DNA from: Epiperipatus broadwayi
Taxonomy: Eukaryota; Onychophora; Udeonychophora; Euonychophora; Peripatidae
Reading direction: 5' to 3'
Assembly: GCA_028023455.1 (NCBI GenBank)
Contig: JAQFVV010013328.1
Span: forward strand, 92,081-156,080
Length of the DNA stretch: 64,000 nt
In this document: positions 13,159 through 24,274 of the stretch, piece by piece
Layout: each line of letters starts with the position of its first letter
How positions within the stretch are numbered: position 1 is the stretch's first letter
The notes under the pieces: model-generated
Databases searched by the model: none
Seen by the model: the letters and a program-made list of their open reading frames with translations, nothing else
Told to the model about the DNA's origin: nothing
Position numbers and translations under genes: made by a program

Positions 13159-13752
13159 TGTAGCGTTTTGTAAAAATGGCAGACATGTTTGTGCACTCCA
13201 GAAAAACTAGAATTTGTTCGAGTGGTTGTTGTAGATCGCGCGCTGATAACGGAGGAAGTTAAGTAACGTAATGGTGGACAATAATTCCAAGAGATATTTG
13301 CTGATTGCAAATATTTCTGGATAAAAGACGTTACCTGATTGGACAAGGATTAATTGCTACAGTTATCAGCAAGCAATAAAAGACGGTGTAACAACTACGC
13401 AGAGTAAGGCAATTATTAGCAGCCATATTTGGAGTACAACAGCAGTAGACGTCTAGTAGTTTTGAGTAAAGATATCTCACGTCGGTGCTTGCGGTAAATG
13501 ACCAGCGCCCAGTGGAAATGTAGTCCACGGGTGTAGCTGGAAGAGCCCACAGAAATGGGGAGACCGCAGCAGAGTAGAGCATTAGTTGCAGAGCAGTGCA
13601 TTCGTTGCAGAGTAGAGCATTGGTTGCAGAGCAGTGCATTCGTTGCAGAGTAGAGCATTAGTTGCAGAGCCGAGCATTCGTTGCAGAGTAGAGCATTAGT
13701 TGCAGAGCAGAAGAGCATTAGTTGCAGAGCAGCAGAGCATTTGTTGCCAGAG
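13159..13752 (-). mobile_element. Solo LTR of the minisatellite-bearing TRIM family, minus strand
   Basis: In reverse complement this matches the LTRs at 23313-23997 and 24275-24982: the GGGCTCTTCCAGCTACACCC and CTACATTTCCACTGGGCGCT blocks, the TTGTCCAATCAGG region, ATATTTGCAATCAGCAAATA, and the end GCCATTTTTACAAAACGCTAC. The expected 5' end (TGTTATATCC and following) is not recognisable beyond the minisatellite, so the copy is truncated or diverged there. Minus-strand ORFs here are minisatellite translations. Confidence 0.7.
13568..13750. repeat. Minisatellite, 19-bp unit
   Basis: About nine units alternating GCATTAGTTGCAGAGCAGT and GCATTCGTTGCAGAGTAGA. The related arrays at 23.4 and 24.4 kb use 14-15 bp units without the extra CAGT/TAGA, so the unit length has changed between copies. 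Confidence 0.9.
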
Positions 13753-14599
13753 AACTATGGAGATAGAGTCTTGCAAACTATTTGCTATTCAGACTGAGTA
13801 AAATATTGTGTATATTTATTTGATAACCGCAAAGACATTCTTGCATATATAACAATATGTGTGGGTATTCTTAATATTAACACAAATATTAAAGTTGTTA
13901 CAAATATATTCTAACACATGGTTGAATGTTATATATTACTTCGAGTAGTAAATGCTGTACTTTCCATAAATGCTTTTTATTTTTTAAAAAGCTGATAAAA
14001 TTGGGTGATATTTGGTACATATATTTAGTATAAGACTAAAGAATCATATCTTATATAAAATTCATCTTGTGCTATGAATTCAAAATTAACCAGTTTTCCA
14101 ATTAGTTGTTCCTGGTCAATGCAATGAAATGTTGCATTTATCGCTTAGGAGAAAATAGGAATTTTTAACTGACTTGATAAGGACTCGTAGGAGCAGAAAG
14201 CACTTGTCAATAGTTAATTTATTTATATTAATGATTCTCTGTTTTAGCAATTGAAGAATTATTTATTATATTGTATTTTATAAGTTGTATTAACAGAAGT
14301 ATTATATTGATTTATTAAGTACATATATTGATAATTAGTCATGGTGATTCTTAATATGAAAGCTTTCTATTTCTCTTACACTCTTTGATGTGCATTATCT
14401 TAAATTACATATAGGAAGTAGTTTTTTTTATATTTATGCATTAGATCACTGGTGAGTTCAATTGTTACTGTGCAGTAGTATGCAGTTATTAAAAAAAATC
14501 CATATCCATGATTATCTTATTCTAAGTTTTGCCAAGGTCATTTATCTTTTTTTCCAGATAAATATCATCACCATTTCCTTTGCTTATACAAGCTGTTAA
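13753..14599. other. AT-rich stretch, no gene seen
   Basis: No supported feature. Confidence 0.5.
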
Positions 14600-14770
14600 A
14601 ACAGTAGCAAACTCTCAAATACAGCAGTGCCACCCAGTGCAAGCCTTAATAATCAATGAATATTGGATGAGTATGCACTAGGTAGGGATTTTATCACAAA
14701 CTTTCTTGTATCTATTGATTACTAAGGCTTGCACTGGGTGGCATTAATATATGGAAAGCTTGCTACTGTT
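14600..14770. repeat. Foldback element, short hairpin copy
   Basis: Perfect 11-bp outer arms AACAGTAGCAA / TTGCTACTGTT enclose CAGTGCCACCCAGTGCAAGC ... GCTTGCACTGGGTGGCA, the foldback-family terminal sequence, on both sides. The centre is reduced to about 40 bp, so the whole copy could fold into one hairpin. The same family occurs at 7.05, 43.6, 44.0 and 53.7 kb. Confidence 0.8.
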
Positions 14771-14928
14771 ATAAATAAGAATTTTCTTCTATTTCATTAA
14801 GATCATTCTGGTTTGGGAGATTCATACAATAGAAGTGCTGCCAATAGTACAGTCTTCCTAGTTATCAAGTCATACAAACTCTTTCAGTAAATTTAAGAAC
14901 AATTAAATTTTCTAAATAAAAATACACT

Positions 14929-14930
<2 letters not shown>

Positions 14931-15009
<79 letters not shown>
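14931..15009. repeat. (TA)n microsatellite, about 79 bp
   Basis: Uninterrupted AT alternation. Confidence 0.97.
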
Positions 15010-15012
<3 letters not shown>

Positions 15013-15360
15013 GGGCGCATAATACATCTGCCTTGAGAAATAAGTAAAATAATATTCATTTAACTGTTTTTTTTACATTTACAACAGAACATATTTCATT
15101 CTAGCTATACTTGAGTTTTACAGACTGACAAAAGTGGTTACTCCTTTTGTTAGTGATTTGGGTGGTAACACTTTTTAGATTTTGTTTCAGCATTCTCTTG
15201 AAGAAGTATTTATTATTATGATATCAAATTTATTACAATGACTTTATAAACGTACATCTAAAATGTTATTTATAATGCAAATATGAAATTTATGTATTTG
15301 AAGGTTAGTGATGATGGTATTTTAGATGTGACATCATCTATCATTAAATGTCCAATGGCT
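15010..15360. other. AT-rich stretch, no gene seen
   Basis: No supported feature. Confidence 0.45.
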
Positions 15361-15806
15361 AGAAAATTTTAAACTTTATTCAAACTTTTCAAATACAAGC
15401 AACTTGTTAGTAATAACACACAAATAGACAACACAGATTAGTAATCACACAATGTTTCAAAAAGCATTATTCTCCACTCTTCTTCAGGTGTTGCTAACCT
15501 GAACAGCATCAATATTAGCATAGAAGGCAAAGTTACACCTTTAGATTCTCAAATATCAAAGTTTAAGGTAATGCTCTAACCAACTGAGCCATTCTGTCAA
15601 AGAAAATTTGATATTTAAGAATCTAAATGTGTAAGTTCAACTTCTATGCTAATATTGTCACTGGTCAGACCAGCAACACCTGAAAAAGAGTAGAGAATAA
15701 TACTACTTGAAACATTGTGAAATTACTAACTTGGGTTGTCTATTTGTGTGTTATTACTAACAAGTTGTTTGTATTTGAAAAGTTTAAATAAAGTTTAAAA
15801 TTTTCT
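15361..15806. mobile_element. Inverted pair of tRNA-derived SINEs
   Basis: Two copies of a ~210-bp sequence face away from each other. On the minus strand, starting at 15594, GAATGGCTCAGTTGGTTAGA matches the RNA polymerase III box A consensus exactly, and TTTGAGAATCT lies at about the right distance for box B. The body then runs left to a tail of TTTGAATAAAGTTTAAAATT. The right-hand copy (about 15600-15806) has the same body and tail in plus orientation but lacks its own head. Shared features include TGTTATTACTAACAAGTTG and the GCAACACCTGAA block. This could be two insertions or an inverted duplication. Confidence 0.65.
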
Positions 15807-16212
15807 ATACATTCAAGATTTAATAATAAATGGTGGATATAGTCCAAACATATTAGCACATAAAATTTATGTGTTCTATTTTAATCTACAGACATATATT
15901 CATTAACTGAGATTTAAAATGTATATTTGAACTAGGGATATTTTCTAGCTTAATAAATGATTAAAATGATTTTTATCAAAGTTGTGAATGCAGAAAGCTT
16001 GAAACTTATAAATCAAACTATAATAATTTGTTATCTATAAATATTGAACAAATGATTAGACATATGTAAGAGATTGTGATACTGGACCAATTAATGAGTG
16101 CCGATTAACATAAAATACCTATCTTGGGGATCATGTCTGTGATCTTATGTTTCAAAAATGTGTGGTGGAATAAAAATATGAAATATATCTAAATTATATA
16201 TATATATATATA
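15807..16212. other. AT-rich stretch ending in (TA)n
   Basis: No gene is seen. A (TA)n tract of about 20 bp precedes the palindrome at 16213. Confidence 0.45.
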
Positions 16213-16272
16213 TGTAATCCTACTGGTTACAATATATATATATATATGTATATTGTAACCAGTAGGATTACA
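16213..16272. repeat. 60-bp palindrome across an LTR boundary
   Basis: The arms TGTAATCCTACTGGTTACAA (16213) and TTGTAACCAGTAGGATTACA (ending 16272) belong to perfect 24-bp inverted repeats separated by a TATA spacer. The right arm is the first 19 bases of the long direct repeat starting at 16254. The left arm is either an inverted copy of that terminus or the 3' end of another copy of the same LTR. Confidence 0.9.
16249..16253. repeat. Target-site duplication, left (TATAT)
   Basis: TATAT precedes the left LTR and recurs at 21851-21855 after the right LTR. Because the site is a TA run, the match could partly be chance. Confidence 0.45.
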
Positions 16273-18582
16273 TAGCACACACTAATATAGTGTGGGTGCA
16301 TAAATATGTATATAAAGATGAAAGGAAAACTAGAAATAAACACAGACAAAAATTATAATAGATATTTTCTACATTCATTAAAATAAATAAATAAATAATG
16401 AATAATAACACTGATTTAAAATATTGTTTTATAAATTAAACTTTTAAAAGGTCTGAATAAATATATATTGTATTATTATTATTCTGATTGTGAAATGTAA
16501 AAGCACAATACTTGTTTTTAAAATTTTTTTAATTAATTAAAACATGTATGTTTTCAAAGGGATTAGCGAGATAAAAATAAAAACTCTGTTTTCAATCAAG
16601 GTGTTATCACCTCAGACGATTTTATAAAAAGACTGATAAAAAAATATCAGTCAGTCTGAATAGTGATTTTTTAAGTGAACAGTTTTTGCTTGTAGTTTTG
16701 TAAGAGTTGACCTGAGTAGTCTGGTTGTAATATTTTAAGCAGTGGCCAACCAGGCCAACTGCAAAGTTTGGCTTTCATATTTTTGAAAGCAGTTAGCAGA
16801 AGAGCTAGCTACAAATTTAGCCAAAATATTTTGTGAAGAGTTGATAACTGTAGCAGAGAATGACAACAATAAAGCTAGCTGCAGATATGACTAGTAGAAT
16901 ATATAGAGAACTGCTATGAGGATATAAGAATGCAAGGAAGTAGCTGCTATTTAGTTCAATAATGGAATTTGAATTCATAGGGAGGAAAAGGGTCAAGATT
17001 CTTTGTAATTCATAACCTTAAAAGTGTTCTGGAAAAACAGCTTGCTGACCTGAAGCCTACAAAATCCAAGTATAAGTGGAACTGACAACAGGGGGGGGGA
17101 AGCCAACCATACCTGAATTGTGTACTTTTACCTGATGATGACAATTGTCTGGATTGACCAAAAAACAATTTGCCCAAGAGAAACACCAGCTGAATAAAAT
17201 AGTAGTTATACGTATGCTGCTATGTCTACATAAGCGAAGAGAAGCACAGGTAAATGTGTATACAAAAGTGAGTTGTTTTTAAATAATTCATTTAGAAAGA
17301 CATTTTAAATCTATATTTTTAAACATTAAAGACATTTATAATTAGTTAAGGGGTAACCTGATAAAAAAGGTTTCTAATATCTCAAAAATTGACTATACTT
17401 TTTTTAAAAAAAAAAAAGAATAAAGAAAGCTGTAATAGAATTTGATAAAGTGATTTTTTTTAATATTGATTAAATATGTAAATTTTATGTATATTCAAAA
17501 TGAAATTATTAATTATAAAAATTATTATTTATTGTTCGACAAAATTAAATTTATAAATAATCTGTGCACACATATATGTCAATGCTTGTCAAATAGGACA
17601 TATATGCAAATTTTAATCATTTTGTTATTGAATATTAATTGTATATTATAAATCATGCATCTGTGCACACATATATGTAAATCAATGTAACAATTTGAAT
17701 TTTGAATAGCAATTATATAAATCGCAATGTGATCATTTGAAATTTTGTACTGTAACCAAAATCAGAAAGTTTATATGTGAATAATCTTATTTTTATGGAT
17801 GTTAATTTCCATTTTATTATTATTGTTAATAATCTTGTGTTTTACTTGTTAAAAATTGTATTGAATCATCTCTTGGTCACATACAGTAATAGAGCTTATG
17901 TTCTCTGAGCTAGATTCATGCATGGGATGATATATAAATGGAGATCTATATTTAGTGCTTTTGGGCATCCAGAGATGATCAATCATCATCTTGGTTGGTG
18001 CAAAAGAGAATACTCTTTAAGGCCCATGCACTATCTTTTATTTTATTTTAGGCTTATTAAAAGTTAAGTTTATAGTTGGCCAGTACAAGTGGCCTGAGCA
18101 TTGATGATGATCAGCATGTTTTAATATCCCAGCATTATTGTTTAGATTTTTCTCGTTATGTATTCTGATGGATGGGCACTAAGCTGATGCATCCAAGTTA
18201 TGTTTAAATAATGGCCCAAGCTGGCAAAGGCTCAATTGTTAGTCTGGTCTACCCAAAACCCATTTCTGATCCAGTCACCAGATGGACTGTTGTTTTTATT
18301 CTGATGTATTTTGATTGTTTGATCATTCAGGATGAATGGTTTTATTATTTGGAGTATTACTCATATTTATTTTGATTTATTATAATGCTGGTGAATTTAT
18401 AATTATATTTGTAGTTGCTCTTCTGAGTTATCTGGCTGATCTCTCAATGAACTCTCAGAGACTTCTCTAATCTCATTCTTTTATAATTTACTTTTACTGG
18501 GGTTGATGATGACTTTCCATCACCCCAGACTCACTCCTTTCTTTCCTTCTCTCATCCACTTTGATACCCTCATTCCATTACA
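16254..18582 (+). mobile_element. Left giant LTR of a non-coding LTR element
   Basis: About 2.33 kb, repeated in the same orientation at 19508-21850 with scattered substitutions and small indels. It starts TGTAACCAGTAGGATTACAT and ends near CATTCCATTACA, so it has TG...CA ends and the TGTAA/TTACA inverted termini usual for LTRs. Its first 19 bases form a hairpin by themselves. No ORF of note is present. Blocks such as GGCCAGTACAAGTGGCCTGA and TTCCATCACCCCAG mark the 3' part of both copies. The exact 3' end is uncertain because the two copies differ there. Confidence 0.65.
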
Positions 18583-19507
18583 AATGGTTACCTAACTGAG
18601 GGCCGATGATGATCATGTACTGTGGCAATCATTATAGGTGGTTGTCCAACATATGGCTGATGATCACATACTGGTGATAATTACTTCAAAATTATCAACT
18701 TGATCTCAAACCACAACTGAGGAAGAAAAAATGCATTTTATGCAGAATTAATTTTAAAAATTACTGTGAAATATGTGATGAGAGTATTGATGATGATTAT
18801 AAATTATAAAATAGTAATTTTCATGAATGTTTAGAGAGGTTCGTGTTTAGAGTTAAATAGAAAATCGATGATTTTGGAGGTTGGATTTGGTGTTTGATTG
18901 TTGAAGTTTGTTTAGCTGTATTTTCAGTTTTAATGATGGATGGAGATTTTTGTCATTGGCTTGAGGATGCAATGTTTTCATGCAACTCTGAGGGTGTTCT
19001 GTCTCCACTATTTGCTCCAACCTATTTTTTTGTATTTTATATTGTTTGTCATAGAGCAGTTAACATAGTCCTGCCATGATTCCAGCCTTTAAATCTCCAA
19101 AGAAAAGAAGCAATGCATAACTTGTATTTCCCAGCCCATAAGACTGAAATGAAGCAGAGCATAGGTTTGTATTTTCTAGACCCTCCACAGAAGAGGGCTT
19201 TGCAAAGATTTTGCAGTATCTTTATAAGTATTGTAGTAGCTTATAATGTCTCATTTGAATTAGCACTCTTGGTGTTTATGGTGCATTGCATTGTGTACTT
19301 ACAGTCCAATGGCTGAATTCTTTATCTATCTCAAAATTGCAAATCACTATTCATTCTGTTAACTGTCAGATGTTTGTCAGATCTCTAAAAAATTGATGAG
19401 TACATAGTTTTAGATATGAACCTTGTTTTCACTATATATTAAATTATGTAAAATATTGTTAAAAAGATGTTTCATTTCTATTTTCCTTTTTTCTCCGACT
19501 GGGGCAA
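18583..19507 (+). mobile_element. Internal region of the 16.3-21.9 kb LTR element, non-coding
   Basis: About 925 bp between the direct repeats. It opens with AATGGTTACC, which supplies a TGG near the LTR edge as expected for a tRNA primer site. It ends with GACTGGGGCAA directly before the right LTR, in the polypurine-tract position. Short frames of 61-67 codons (18894-19079 and 19113-19316) show no gag or pol motif. This would be a non-autonomous element of the large-LTR or TRIM kind. Confidence 0.5.
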
Positions 19508-21850
19508 TGTAACCAGTAGGATTACATAGCACACACTAATATAGTGTGTGTGCATAAATATGTATATAAAGTTGAAAGGAAAACTAGAAATAAACACAGA
19601 CAAAAATTATAGTAGATATTTTCTAAATTCATTGAAATAAAAATAAATAAATAATAACACTGATTTAAAATATTGTTTTATAAATTAAACTTTTAAAAGG
19701 TCTGAATAAATATATATTGTATTATTATTATTCTGATTGTGAAATGTAAAAACACAATACTTGTTTTTGAATTTTTTTTAATTAATTAAAACATGTATGT
19801 TTTCAAAGGGATTAGCGAGATAAAAATAAAAACTCTGTTTTCAATCAAGGTGTTGTTATCACCTCAGACGATTTTATAAAAAGACTGATAAAAAATATCA
19901 GTCAGTCTGGATAGTGATTTTTGAAGTGAACAGTTTTTGCTTGCAGTTTTGTAAGAGTTGACCTGAGTAGTCTGGTTGTAATATTTTAAGCAGTGGCCAA
20001 CCAGGCCAACTGCAAAGTTTGGCTTTTATATTTTTGAAAGCAGTTAGCAGAAGAGCTAGCTACAAATTTAGCCAAAATATTTTGTGAAGAGTTGATAACT
20101 GTAGCAGAGAATAACAACAATAAAGCTAGCTGCAGATATGGCTAGTAGATGCAAGGAAGTAGCTGCTATTCAGTTCAATAATGGAGTTTGAATTCACATG
20201 GAGGAAAAAGGGTCAAGATTCTTTGTAATTCATAGTCTTAAAAGTGTTCTTGAAAAACAGCTTGCTGACCTGAAGCTTACAAAATCCAAATATAAGTGGA
20301 AATCACTACAGAAGGGAGAAAGCTAACCCTATCTGAATTGTGTACTTTTACCTGATGATGACAATTGTCTGGATTGACCAAAAAACAATTTGCCCAAAAG
20401 AAACACCAGCTGAATAAAATAGTAGTTATATGTATTGTGCTGTGTCTACATATGCGAAGAAAAGCACAGATAAACGTGTATACAAAAGTGAGTTGTTTTT
20501 AAATAATTCATTTGGGAAGACATTTTAAATCTATATTTTTAAAAATGAAAGATGTTTATAATTAGTTAAGGCATAACCTGATTAAAAAAGCTTTCTAATA
20601 TCTCAAAAATTGACTATACTTTTTTTTTAAAAAAAAAAAAGAATAAAGAAAGCTGTAATAGTATTTGATAAAGTGATTTTTTTTTAATATTGATTAAATT
20701 TGTAAATTTTATGTATATTCAAAATGAAATTATTAATTATAAAAAAATTATTATTTATTGTTTGACAAAATTAAATTTATAAATAATCTGTGTGCACATA
20801 TATGTCAATGCTTGTCAAATGGGACATGTATGCAAATTTTAATCATTTTGTTATTGAATATTAATTGTATGTTATAAATCGCACATCTGTGCTCATATAT
20901 ATGTAAATCATGGTAACAATTTGAATTTTGAATAGTAATTATGTAAATCACAATGTGATCATTTGAAGTTTTGTTTTGTAATCAAAATCAGAAAGCTTAT
21001 GTGGGTGTAATTTTATTTTTATGGATCTTAATTTTCATTTTATTATTGTTAATGAACTTGTATTTCAATTGTTAAAAATTGTATCGCATCATCTCTTGGT
21101 CGCATACAGTAATAGAGCTTAGGTTCTCTGAGCTAGATTTGTGCACAGGATGAATATATAAATGGGGATGTGTATTTAGTGCTTTTGGGCATCCAGAGAT
21201 GATTAATCATCATCCTGGTTGGTGAAAAAGAGAATACTCTTTAAAGCTCATGCACTATCTTTTATTTTACTTTAGTCTTATTAAAAGTTAAATTTATAGT
21301 TGGCCAGTACAAGTGGCCTGAGCATTGATGATGATCAGCATGTTTTAATATCCCAGCATTGTTGTTTAGTTTTTTCTGGTTATGTATTCTGATGGATGGG
21401 CACTAAGATGGTGCATCCAAGTTATGTTTAAATAATTGCCCAAGCTGGCAATAACTCAATAGTTAGCCTGGTCTAAAGAAGACTCATTTCCAATCCAGTC
21501 ACAAGGTTGACTGTTGATTTTTTTTTTTTATTGTTCAAATCTAGTCACAAGATTGACTTGATATATTGTACTGATTTGTTTATTCCCATCAATGATGATG
21601 ATGGATGGTTATTTCCCCAAGTATTTACTTATACTTACTTTTATTTATAATACTGGATGATATATGATTTTTCTGATCTCTCAGTGATCTCACAGAGATC
21701 TCTTGATCTCATGCTCTCCTTTAATGTTTACTTATATATACTTTGTAAATTATCAATATTTCATTTAGTATTTAATTTGACTGGGAGTGATGATGATTTT
21801 CCATCACCCCAGGTTTACTTCTATTTTTCAATTTCCCCATCCTGTTACTA
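19508..21850 (+). mobile_element. Right giant LTR of the same element
   Basis: Starts TGTAACCAGTAGGATTACAT and follows the left repeat throughout, ending near ATCCTGTTACTA just before a TATATATATG run. Differences from the left copy include missing bases near 20140 relative to 16900 and several substitutions per 100 bp in the 3' third. This indicates an older insertion than the element at 56.3 kb. Confidence 0.65.
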
Positions 21851-22657
21851 TATATATATGAGGTTAAGTTTATCTAAAAAGTGTATGTATGGAGATAAAA
21901 AGTCTTCTAATTTTTAAATATTATCATTATAACTGCCTTGTTGTTTTCAAATATCAGACAATTCCTTTTTTTATTTTGAGATATTAATTTATATTTTTTA
22001 ATGATGTACACTTCAATTAAATTTAACACAAAATATATAGTATAACATTAAAAAATATTAGAATTTATTTAAAATTATCATTCATCCTCACACATCCTCA
22101 ATAAATAAATACATTTGAAAATAATAATTGCATTTAATCACTCACCACTTTACTTCATAAATAATCAATGCAAACTTTAAAAAATGCATATTTCCCCCAT
22201 AATTCTTGATTTGATTAAACCATTTTAAAGTGGTTTTAGCCTCTACATTTACTCAGTGTTCCAAATAAGTTTTTTATGTCATAAAGAAAATATTGAGTTT
22301 GAAACATTGAATAAAGAATTAAGACCATTTGACGAGACAGGAATTAATTTCAAATTAATTATAATTTATCTAGATGCAAGGAATAATGGCATTGGATCAT
22401 TACATAGCGAAGTGCAAAGAGTGAAGGTTACCTGAGTGAATTGGTTTAGTCAAACAAGTGTCAAGAGGGTAACTTACATTTTTTGATGTCATGATTGTTT
22501 ATTAAATAAGTGATGAGTGACAAACCCAAGTCTTCAAATTTTATTAAAATCAATAGTTGACACTAGAAGAGATGGTAGTCATATTTTCCACTTATTGAAT
22601 ATTATATTTTATTATTCAGCTAATAAGAATATCTCTTTTTAATGTCTTGATGCTGTG
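21851..22657. other. AT-rich stretch, no gene seen
   Basis: Starts with the TATAT that may be the right target duplication. No gene is seen. Confidence 0.45.
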
Positions 22658-22720
22658 AAAGGTACTTACATATTGTTTATTCACTCTCTTAGCCGTGCAT
22701 TTTTTGATTAATTATCCATT
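22658..22720. repeat. Segment similar to 25061-25130
   Basis: GAAAGGTACTTACATATTGT and TTTTTGATTAATTATCC correspond in order to AAAAGGTACTTACGTATTGT and TTTTCGGTTAATTACC at 25061-25130. The two lie on either side of the TRIM at 23.3-25.0 kb. Their nature is unknown. Confidence 0.5.
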
Positions 22721-22733
22721 GGGGGGGGGGGGG
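22721..22733 (+). repeat. Run of 13 G
   Basis: Unbroken G13, striking in this AT-rich context. It could also be affected by sequencing error. Confidence 0.8.
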
Positions 22734-23307
22734 TGTAGCATGTTTTAAACAATATGACTTCTTTTTTTAAGATGATTATAAAAACACAATAAATTACATA
22801 AAACCCTTTTTGATTGTAATTAAATAAAATTTAATATAACTGCAATAAACAAAATAAAAAACATGATGAAAGAATACTCTCTTCAAACACATTTTAAGAT
22901 TACACTGCCATTATCTCCATTCACACATACTGTTAGCACACACTTTTTACACAAGCTCTATTATTCAGTAATTTTGAAAATATTTCACTGCATCTTCTGT
23001 TACTGGTAAATTCCAAATTTTAATCATTTTTGCAAAAGGTTAGGGAGAATAATTAACCAACAGTTTGAACAAATGCTGCAGTAAACAAAACAAAATAACG
23101 ACAATGTTCGCACCATGTTAATGGTTTGTACGTTATAATATATGTAAAAAAAAAAATCTCATTAGCTAATTAACTGTTCATAATTAGATATCTTGGTTAT
23201 GGAATAACTACTTGAAATAGAAGTTCAAAGTTTTTTTGAAAATTCTTAACTACCTTAAAATACTATTTATGCTCCACTAGGATTTGAATTTTAAGAACTT
23301 TTACTAT

Positions 23308-23312
23308 ATATT
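23308..23312. repeat. Target-site duplication, left (ATATT)
   Basis: ATATT lies directly before TGTTATATCC and recurs at 24983-24987 directly after CACTACA. Confidence 0.65.
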
Positions 23313-23997
23313 TGTTATATCCACACTTCCGACTGTGCCAATGTTATATCCGCCAGTCGGACTGTGCGGCTATCCAATAACGTTCGCTAATGTTCAATTC
23401 CCACACTGTTTCTTGCAATGAATGCTCTCCAATGAATGGTCTGCAATGAATGCTCTCCAAACAAATGGTCTGCAATGAATGCTCTCCAATGAATGGTCTG
23501 CAATGAATGCTGTTCAAATGAATGGTCTGCGATGAATGCTCTCCAATGAATGGTCTGCAACGAATGCTTTCCAAATGAATGCTTTTAATATCTCTGCTGC
23601 AGTCTCCCCATCTCTGTGGGCTCTTTCAGCTACACCCATGAACTACATTTCCACTGGGCGCTGGTCATTAACCACAAACACTAACACGAGATATCTCTAC
23701 TGGTTCTACTCAAATACTGCATGACTGCTCTCTACTACTCTCCATATTGCACTGCATAGTTGTTACCCAGTCTTCTTATCGCTTTCTGATAACTTCAACA
23801 ATTAATCCTTGTCCAATAAGGTACTGTCTTATATCTAGAAATATTTGCAATCAGCAAATATGTCTTGGAATTATTGTCCGCCATTATGTTAATCAAATTC
23901 CTCAATTATCAGCATGTGATCTAAAAACAACAACTTTAATAAATTCTAGTTTCTTCTGTAGTGCACAAATATGTCTGCCATTTTTACAAACACTACA
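23313..23997 (+). mobile_element. Left LTR of a TRIM element
   Basis: 685 bp from TGTTATATCCACACTTCCGA to ACAAACACTACA. Its partner is 24275-24982. It contains a 29-bp near-duplication at its start (GACTGTGCCAATGTTATATCC twice), a minisatellite at 23415-23585, then a unique 3' half. ATATTTGCAATCAGCAAATA is a palindrome in the 3' half. No coding capacity is seen. Confidence 0.7.
23415..23585. repeat. Minisatellite inside left LTR, 14-15 bp unit
   Basis: Alternating GAATGCTCTCCAAT and GAATGGTCTGCAAT, about a dozen units. The ORFs across it are translations of the repeat. Confidence 0.9.
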
Positions 23998-24274
23998 CCT
24001 CCCTCCACTCCAGAAAAACTCTTGTTGCAATTCCTTGGTGTTCTTTTTCTATTACTACTTTCCTGTTATTTCACTCAAAAATGTTCGATTCAAAATTGCT
24101 GTCAAACTTCTTCCCCAGTTACATTCAATGGTGACTGCACAAGCATGGTGGAACTCCGCTTCTGATGGTGACTGTGCAAATGTTTTATTTCCAAACTTTC
24201 ACCGATGTTTCATCACGTAAACTTGCAACAAAAATTTATTCGCTACTCACAGGTTCCAAATGTGACTGAGCCAA
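23998..24274 (+). mobile_element. Internal region of the TRIM, 277 bp
   Basis: Too short to encode retrotransposon proteins. It ends GTGACTGAGCCAA directly before the right LTR. This resembles the GACTGGGGCAA that precedes the right LTR of the 16.3 kb element and probably marks the plus-strand priming site. Confidence 0.6.

Noticed and set aside
13331-13718. Two Cys/Leu-rich minus-strand ORFs of about 100 codons
   Set aside because: Frames of the LTR minisatellite; the repeat is open in several frames at once.
16254-21850. Interpretation as a simple tandem segmental duplication
   Set aside because: TG...CA-type ends, inverted termini and TATAT at both edges favour LTRs, though the TA context keeps some doubt.
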